Assembly: GCA_000272025.2 (NCBI GenBank)
Contig: AKCV02000026.1
Span: 372,001-436,000 of the forward strand
Direction of reading: 5' to 3'
From: Imbroritus primus
GTDB lineage: Bacteria; Pseudomonadota; Gammaproteobacteria; Burkholderiales; Burkholderiaceae
Length of the DNA stretch: 64,000 nucleotides
Part shown: in pieces, positions 56,466 through 64,000 of the stretch
Numbering within the stretch: position 1 is the stretch's first letter
Layout: each line of letters opens with the position of its first letter
Position numbers and translations under genes: made by a program
Notes under the pieces: model-generated
Database searches by the model: none
Told to the model about the DNA's origin: nothing
What the model saw: the letters and a program-made list of their open reading frames with translations, nothing else

Positions 56466-59144
56466 TCAGCCTGCCTGACCCAGCGATTTCGAGATGATCT
56501 CGCGCACATCGCGCGACAGCATGCTGCTGGCTGCCACCTGTTGCAGGGCCGCGTGCATGCGGTCGCGCAAGGGAATGGTGAAGCGGGTCCAGCGGTCCAG
56601 CGCACGCGCCAGCCGCGCGGCAACCTGCGGATTGATCGCATCGAGCGCCAGCACCTGGTTTTTCCAGAACGTATAGCCCGAGCCGTCGGCCGCATGGAAC
56701 TGCGCCGGATTGGCCGTGCAGAAACTAAAGATCAGCGAGCGCGCGCGATTGGGGTTGCGCAGGGTGAAGGCATGATGCTGCATCAGCGACTGCACCGTGT
56801 CGATGACATGCTGGCCGTGGCGTCCCGGCTGCATGGCCTGCATGGCGAACCACTTGTCGATGACCAGCGCTTCGTCGGAGAAGCGCATGTAGAAATCCGC
56901 CAGCGCTTCGCCGCGGGCCGGCGAGTCGCTGTTGAGCAGCGCCGTGAGAGCAGCTGAGCGGTCCGTCATATTGTCGGCCTCGGCGTATTGGCGCTCGGCA
57001 AGTGCGAGCGCTTTCGCATCGCCGGTTTCGATCAGGTAGCCGAGCGCCAGATTCTTCAGCGCGCGCCGGCCGGCCGAGGCGGCGTCCGGTGAATAGGGAC
57101 CGGTGGCACGGTGGCGCGTGTAAATGTCGGTGAGTTCCGACTGCAGCGCCGACGCAATGCCTTGGCGCAAGGCTTGGCGCGCAGCATGGACGGCAGCCGG
57201 GTCGGCGATGCCCATGCGCTCGCCCAGGTAGGTCTCAGCTGGCAGGATCCAGATCTGTTCGCGGAAGGCCGGGTCGAGCGTTTCATCCGTCAGCACGGAG
57301 CCCAGTGCCTTGACAAGCTTGGCGTCGGCGACCAGCGGGCGGCCGGCCTGCGCATCGGCGACCAATGCCAGCAGCGTCCGCGTGGCCAGCCGCTGACCGG
57401 CTTCCCAGCGATTGAACGGATCGCTGTCATGGGCGAGCAGGAAAGCCAGTTCCTCGTCGGTGTAGTGAATATCCAGCGCCACCGGCGCCGAGAAGTTGCG
57501 CAGCAGCGAGGGTACCGGTGGCGCATCCACGTTGATGAAGCGGTACGTCTGCGTGCGCTCTGTCAGGTCAAGCACGCGCGTGGTGCCCTGGGGCGCGGCC
57601 TCTCCGTCCAGCTGCAGCGGCAGGTCGCGGCCATCGGGGCCGACGAGCCCCAGTGCCACAGGGATATGGAACGGCTGCTTGTCGAGCGCTTCATTGCTGA
57701 TTTCGATGCCGACCTTGGGGCAATGCTGGGTGAGCGTCAGCGTAAAAGACTTGTCGGCTGGATTGTAACGGGTCAGCGCGCTGACTTCAGGCGTGCCGGC
57801 CTGGCTATACCAGCGGCCGAACTGTGTGAGATCGCGGCCATTGGCGTCCGCCATCGCCTGGCGGAAATCGTCGCAGGTCACGGCCTGGCCGTCGTGGCGC
57901 TTGAAGTAGAGGTCCATGCCCTTGCGGAAGCCGTCGCGGCCCAGCAGCGTCTGGTACATGCGTACGACTTCGGCGCCTTTTTCGTATACCGTGACGGTGT
58001 AGAAATTGTTGATCTCCTGATAGCTGTCAGGACGCACCGGGTGGGCCATCGGGCCCGCATCCTCGGGAAACTGCACCTGGCGCAGCAGGCGCACGTCCTC
58101 GATGCGCTTGACCGCACGGCCGGATGCCGTGCCCATCATGTCGGCCGAGAATTCCTGGTCGCGGAACACAGTCAGCCCTTCCTTGAGGCTCAGCTGGAAC
58201 CAGTCGCGGCAGGTTACGCGGTTGCCGGTCCAGTTGTGGAAGTACTCGTGGCCGACCACCGATTCGATATTGGCGAAATCCGTGTCGGTGGCGGTTTCGC
58301 TGTTGGCCAGCACATACTTGGTGTTGAAGATGTTGAGGCCCTTGTTCTCCATCGCGCCCATGTTGAAATCGCTGACGGCGACGATCATGAAGCGTTCGAG
58401 GTCCAGCTCCAGGCCGAAGCGCGCTTCGTCCCAGCGGATCGATGCGATCAGCGAATCCATGGCGTGACGGGTCTTGTCGAGATCGGCGGGCTCCACCCAC
58501 ACCTGCAGCAGCTTGCTCGCACCCGAGCCAGTGGTGATCGTTTCCTCGATGCACGACAGGCGGCCGGCCACCAGGGCGAACAGGTACGAAGGCTTCTTGA
58601 ACGGGTCATCCCATACGGCTTCATGCCGGCCGTCGGGCAGGTCCGCCTTGCTGATCAGGTTGCCGTTGGCGAGCAGCACCGGGCACTGCGCCTTGTCCGC
58701 GCGCAGGGTGACCGTATAGGTGGTCATCACGTCCGGGCGGTCGAGGAAGTAGGTGATCTTGCGGAAGCCTTCCGCTTCGCACTGCGTGAAGAAATTGCCG
58801 CCCGACACATACAGCCCCATCAGCGAGGTGTTCGCGGACGGGCGATTCGCCGAGGTGATGCTCAGCGTGAAGCGCGCGGGCACTTCATGCAGCGTCAGCG
58901 TATCTTCGTCGATGCTGTAGTGACCTGCGGGCTCGTCGTTGATGGTGACGGCCAACAGTTCCTGCTCCTCCCCATGCAGGATGAGGGGCGTGTCCTTGAC
59001 CAGGCGCTTCACCTCGATGCGGCTGGTGACGACGGTCCGCTCGGCATCGAGCTCCACGAGCAGGTCGACGTGGCCGAAGGCGAAGGCGGGCGGCGTATAG
59101 TCCTGGCGATAGACGGTGACGGAAGTGTCTTCGGTGCGCAGCAT
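56466..59144 (-). CDS. pepN: Aminopeptidase N
   Basis: An 892-residue M1-family zinc aminopeptidase of E. coli PepN type. The substrate N-terminus motif G-A-M-E-N is at residues 263-267 and the zinc site H-E-Y-F-H at 299-303, with the third ligand glutamate about 20 residues later in L-K-E-G-L-T. The long helical C-terminal domain is complete. It trims N-terminal residues from peptides in the cytoplasm. Confidence 0.96.
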   Translation of the reverse strand: MLRTEDTSVTVYRQDYTPPAFAFGHVDLLVELDAERTVVTSRIEVKRLVKDTPLILHGEEQELLAVTINDEPAGHYSIDEDTLTLHEVPARFTLSITSANRPSANTSLMGLYVSGGNFFTQCEAEGFRKITYFLDRPDVMTTYTVTLRADKAQCPVLLANGNLISKADLPDGRHEAVWDDPFKKPSYLFALVAGRLSCIEETITTGSGASKLLQVWVEPADLDKTRHAMDSLIASIRWDEARFGLELDLERFMIVAVSDFNMGAMENKGLNIFNTKYVLANSETATDTDFANIESVVGHEYFHNWTGNRVTCRDWFQLSLKEGLTVFRDQEFSADMMGTASGRAVKRIEDVRLLRQVQFPEDAGPMAHPVRPDSYQEINNFYTVTVYEKGAEVVRMYQTLLGRDGFRKGMDLYFKRHDGQAVTCDDFRQAMADANGRDLTQFGRWYSQAGTPEVSALTRYNPADKSFTLTLTQHCPKVGIEISNEALDKQPFHIPVALGLVGPDGRDLPLQLDGEAAPQGTTRVLDLTERTQTYRFINVDAPPVPSLLRNFSAPVALDIHYTDEELAFLLAHDSDPFNRWEAGQRLATRTLLALVADAQAGRPLVADAKLVKALGSVLTDETLDPAFREQIWILPAETYLGERMGIADPAAVHAARQALRQGIASALQSELTDIYTRHRATGPYSPDAASAGRRALKNLALGYLIETGDAKALALAERQYAEADNMTDRSAALTALLNSDSPARGEALADFYMRFSDEALVIDKWFAMQAMQPGRHGQHVIDTVQSLMQHHAFTLRNPNRARSLIFSFCTANPAQFHAADGSGYTFWKNQVLALDAINPQVAARLARALDRWTRFTIPLRDRMHAALQQVAASSMLSRDVREIISKSLGQAG

Positions 59145-59332
59145 GAGGTGATCCTGTCTGTTGAAGGTTTCATTGTAGCCAAGCTACGCTCGCCATTCAG
59201 CAGCCTCTGCCAGCATCGGGAATTTTCGGAAAATTGGCTACTCTTAGAAACAACAACTTGCAATTCTGCAGGTCAATCGGCATCAAGCATCGGCGTCGTT
59301 CATCCGGTGCCATCGACCCGGAGGTCGTTTTC

Positions 59333-59998
59333 ATGAATCGCATGTCCATGCGCGGTATTTCCCTTACGGCCGGCCGGCGCTGGTGGGTCGGCTGCCTGCT
59401 GTTCGCGGCTGCCTTGCTCGGCGGCTGCGCTAGCACCGTGACCAGTGAAGTGACGGCCTTCCGTCAAGCCGACTGGACCAACGATGCGCCGCGAACCTAT
59501 GCATTTGAAACCGCAGCTGCGCAGGCTGGCGATCTGGAGCGCCGCACCTACCAGGACTGGATCGCGCGCGCATTGCAGGCCCATGGCTTCACGCCGGCTC
59601 CTCGACCGCAGGCGCGCTATGTGGTGGGATTCGATTTCGACGCCACGCCGCGCACGGTGCATGTCCGCGAGACGGTTTATCCGGATCCGTACTTTCCGGG
59701 GCCGTTCTATCGCTCTTGGCCTGGCTACTGGGGGCCCTACGGCCCGTGGGGATGGCCTGGCTACTGGCCACCGTACATGGTGGAGCGCGATATCCAGCTA
59801 ACGCAGTTTGCCTTGCGGGTGTCGCTGACGGAGGCGCGGGGCGGCAAGCGCGTGTACCAGGTAACGGCCTTGCATGAAGCGACGGCCGGCGTGAGCATGG
59901 CTGCGGTCATGCCGTATCTGGTCCGCAGTGCGTTCGCGGAATTCCCGGCGCGCAGTGGCCAGCCGCGTCAGGTGACGCTGGAGGTCGAGAAAAAATAA
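59333..59998 (+). CDS. DUF4136 lipoprotein
   Basis: A 221-residue lipoprotein. A basic N-terminus (M-N-R-M-S-M-R) and hydrophobic core end in the lipobox L-L-G-G-C at about residue 30. The mature part has the DUF4136 strand pattern (T-Y-A-F-E...). A striking aromatic/proline/glycine run (Y-W-G-P-Y-G-P-W-G-W-P-G-Y-W) lies near residue 135. The ATG at 59333 has a GGAGGT site upstream. Function unknown; presumably outer-membrane anchored. Confidence 0.85.
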   Translation: MNRMSMRGISLTAGRRWWVGCLLFAAALLGGCASTVTSEVTAFRQADWTNDAPRTYAFETAAAQAGDLERRTYQDWIARALQAHGFTPAPRPQARYVVGFDFDATPRTVHVRETVYPDPYFPGPFYRSWPGYWGPYGPWGWPGYWPPYMVERDIQLTQFALRVSLTEARGGKRVYQVTALHEATAGVSMAAVMPYLVRSAFAEFPARSGQPRQVTLEVEKK

Positions 59999-60038
59999 AC
60001 GATCGTTCGTTTTTTTCCTGGCGCTCCAAAGCGTGCGC

Positions 60039-60044
60039 TAGAAT
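60039..60044 (+). promoter_or_regulatory. Possible -10 element of maeB
   Basis: TAGAAT 68 bases before the maeB ATG in an AT-rich stretch; -35 not convincing. Confidence 0.35.
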
Positions 60045-60111
60045 AGGTACATAACTACATATTTGAGCCCGTTGCATGCATGACGGGCATTTTCTTTTTG
60101 GATGAGCAGGC

Positions 60112-62427
<2,316 letters not shown>

Positions 62428-62455
62428 ACCCGGCCACCAGGCGGGTGGGGCCGCC

Positions 62456-62492
62456 AAGCAAAAAGGGCAGCCATCGGCTGCCCTTTTTGCTT
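62456..62492 (+). terminator. Rho-independent terminator of maeB
   Basis: A perfect 17-bp stem (62456-62472 with 62476-62492) and 3-base loop, including A- and T-runs at its edges, 28 bases after the stop. It can work in both directions. Confidence 0.9.
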
Positions 62493-62615
62493 GCTCCATA
62501 TCCGGGAAATATCTGCTGGCGGTGCTATCGGGTGGCGCCATCCGCGCGATCAGCGGCATGGTAACGCTGGCATGGCACTGGCATGACAGAACGCACGCGG
62601 GAGGATGTCCATTGC

Positions 62616-63029
62616 CTAGAACGTTGGGTCGCCCTCGTCCCCGTCGCGGCGATTCACCCACATCTTGTAGAGCCCATAGGCGATACCCGCAACTGCCCCG
62701 ACTTTAGAAAGCCGCCAGGCCACGCCACGCAACGGTGTGACGCGCAGGCCGGTCGCCAGCAGCGAGATCGCCGAGCTCAGATACGGAAACTGGCGCGCCA
62801 CGCCGAACAGCTTGAGCCAGTTGCGCGGTGCGACTGCGCTCGGCAGCCAGCTCAGGCTGCTGACATGGTGGATCGACTGCCGCAGGTCGCGGGCCGACTG
62901 CGCGCAGTCATAGCGCTCCAGCGCAGCGCGGGTCGTCAGCAGTTCCTTGCGGACCGCCAGCGGCAGCCGGCCGTGCATGCGCGGCAAGCCATCAGGGCGG
63001 GGCGGTTGGGTTGGCACGAGATCTGTCAT
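62616..63029 (-). CDS. YqjK-like small membrane-associated protein
   Basis: A 137-residue protein. The N-terminal half is polar, basic and helical. The C-terminal part has a weak hydrophobic segment (V-G-A-V-A-G-I-A-Y-G-L-Y-K-M-W) and a charged tail. Its ATG overlaps the stop of the YqjE-like gene (ATGA). Position after DUF883 and YqjE-like genes matches the yqjD-yqjE-yqjK arrangement. The sequence itself is poorly conserved, so the name rests on context. Confidence 0.7.
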   Translation of the reverse strand: MTDLVPTQPPRPDGLPRMHGRLPLAVRKELLTTRAALERYDCAQSARDLRQSIHHVSSLSWLPSAVAPRNWLKLFGVARQFPYLSSAISLLATGLRVTPLRGVAWRLSKVGAVAGIAYGLYKMWVNRRDGDEGDPTF

Positions 63030-63406
63030 GACTTGAGCGCCTCCCGGTCCTTGTCGAGTTCGGCGAGCGTGGCTTCGAACATCGCCGGCGCATCTTGCAG
63101 CTGGCGGCGGACGCGGACCAGGCAATAGGCGGCGATGCCAAAATACAACGCTACCAGGCCGGCGAGCACCTGCCAGCGGTACGTGTCCCAGCAGAGAATG
63201 ACAATGAGCGCTGTCAGGGCAATCATGCCAAGACTGAGGAACGCCAATCCCAGCAGGCCGAGAAATGCCTGCTGCATCAGGCGCGCTTTTTCCTCGGCGA
63301 GCTCGACACTGGCCAGTTCCAGCCGGGTGCGCGCCATGGCGGCGACGTTGCCCAGCAAGCTGCGCAGCGAGTCAAAAAAACGTGGAGAGGGAGTCGATTC
63401 CTGCAT
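63026..63406 (-). CDS. YqjE/phage-holin-superfamily membrane protein
   Basis: A 126-residue protein. An amphipathic N-terminal helix (L-E-L-A-S-V-E-L-A-E-E-K-A-R) is followed by two hydrophobic helices at about 48-73 and 78-98 and a charged coiled C-terminus. This is the DUF1469/YqjE pattern, called holin-like by fold only; it is not linked to phage here. Lies between DUF883 and YqjK-like genes on the same strand and overlaps the latter by 4 bases. Confidence 0.88.
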   Translation of the reverse strand: MQESTPSPRFFDSLRSLLGNVAAMARTRLELASVELAEEKARLMQQAFLGLLGLAFLSLGMIALTALIVILCWDTYRWQVLAGLVALYFGIAAYCLVRVRRQLQDAPAMFEATLAELDKDREALKS

Positions 63407-63721
63407 GGCGTCCTGATCGCAAGAACAGGCACGCCGAAAGATCTGCGAGCCTGAGGCCAGAAGGGCCCGGCCTCACCCGGGAGGCAGTTTCAAAATGATC
63501 TGGCTCCGGCTGGTCATGGTCCGGAGGAGAGGCTTGGCGTGCTGCTTGTGGCCCTTTGCAGGGCGCATGGGAACGATCCGGGGTCCCATTCGATTCCCTG
63601 CCTTGCCTCCTGGCCAGAACCGCTTCGCTTCATTTTGAAACCGCCTCTGGGGCATGGCTCGAGCGGCATGTCGGGCGCGGCGTCCGCGTAGCGGCGTGTG
63701 CCGCGCCCTGGCGTGACGTGA
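63407..63721. other. Gap between the DUF883 gene and the YqjE-like gene
   Basis: These 315 bases hold no gene. A 7-bp inverted repeat (63452-63458 with 63469-63475, 10-base loop) could form an RNA hairpin that separates expression of the DUF883 gene from the downstream pair. Nothing else stands out. Confidence 0.45.
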
Positions 63722-63997
63722 TTACTTGCGGTTCAGCAGCAGGCCCACCAGCAGGCCGACACCGGCGGCGATACCAACGGCACGCCACGGGTGGTCATGC
63801 ACGTAGTCGTCGGTCGCACGGGCCGCGGCCTTGCTCTTGGTGACGACTGCATCCTGCAGATCCTGCACTTTTTCCTTGGCCTGCTTCAGCATCCCCATGC
63901 CGCGTTCGCGCAGCTCGGCCGCTTTTTCGCCGGTCGTGGAGGCGGCTTGCTTGAGCAGTTCTTCAGCATCGGACAACACGGCTTTCACATCAGACAT
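63722..63997 (-). CDS. DUF883-family protein (YqjD/ElaB-like)
   Basis: A 91-residue protein, complete up to three bases from the window edge. A long charged helix (residues 1-65) rich in A, E, K and Q is followed by H-D-H-P-W-R-A-V-G-I-A-A-G-V-G-L-L-V-G-L-L-L, a C-terminal membrane anchor. In E. coli YqjD and ElaB are tail-anchored proteins that bind ribosomes in stationary phase. Upstream of the YqjE-like and YqjK-like genes, as in the yqj operon. Confidence 0.93.
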   Translation of the reverse strand: MSDVKAVLSDAEELLKQAASTTGEKAAELRERGMGMLKQAKEKVQDLQDAVVTKSKAAARATDDYVHDHPWRAVGIAAGVGLLVGLLLNRK

Positions 63998-64000
63998 TCG

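Noticed and set aside
63026..63406. Prophage remnant because of the holin-like protein
   Set aside because: The holin-superfamily YqjE-like gene sits in the normal yqjD-yqjE-yqjK-type context with no other phage gene, integrase or attachment repeat.

Overview
The window reads as a 64 kb piece of a high-GC chromosome from a betaproteobacterium of the order Burkholderiales, probably a Burkholderiaceae member near Cupriavidus/Ralstonia. The basis is gene order (hemY-ppa, glnB, trxB/ftsK-lolA-rarA-serS, fbp-pepN), the sequence flavour of the housekeeping proteins and the H-NS-family tail protein near 49 kb. No database search was possible, so the genus is an inference.

Layout. 1-5.4 kb: end of hemY, an aldehyde dehydrogenase pair, ppa, a FemAB/GNAT-like protein and glnB. 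5.4-19.6 kb: an accessory catabolic block. A five-gene minus-strand operon (polyamine-type ABC ATPase, quinone oxidoreductase, GST, an atypical AroQ-like protein, a 2-hydroxyacid dehydrogenase) faces a flavin monooxygenase and an FMN-dependent hydroxy-acid dehydrogenase. Then come an ArgE-like deacetylase, a LysR regulator, a DUF1028 protein and a RidA protein on the minus strand, and the binding protein and two permeases that match the distant ATPase. 19.6-32.9 kb: the trxB-smr-TRIC operon, ftsK, lolA, an EamA exporter, a methyltransferase, rarA, a CotH-like lipoprotein, serS and tRNA-Ser(CGA). The 3' third of rarA and the CotH gene have visibly different codon use, as if a segment was replaced or inserted. 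33-38.3 kb: a frameshifted beta-propeller gene, a large DUF748/AsmA-like envelope protein and an intergenic array of eleven 7-bp repeats.

38.3-48.6 kb is the most interesting part. A nitrate/taurine-type ABC importer and a TetR regulator are followed on the same strand by six tightly packed genes: thiolase, a pyruvate-carboxylase/OadA-type carboxyltransferase, a biotin carrier, biotin carboxylase, an AMP-forming acyl-CoA ligase and a hotdog thioesterase. Read as a pathway, this could carboxylate a ketone-like substrate to a beta-keto acid, activate it to the CoA thioester and cleave it by thiolysis. That would be a biotin-dependent analogue of the known acetophenone carboxylation route. The carboxyltransferase lacks two of the expected metal-site residues, so its substrate or mechanism may be new.

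48.6-64 kb is mostly housekeeping: tRNA-Lys(CTT), an H-NS-tail-like small protein, an EAL protein, a CNNM/CorC transporter, an SpmA-SpmB fusion, an ArsC-like protein, tRNA-Thr(CGT), fbp, an EamA exporter, pepN, a DUF4136 lipoprotein, maeB, and the small stress/envelope genes yqjK-like, yqjE-like and DUF883.
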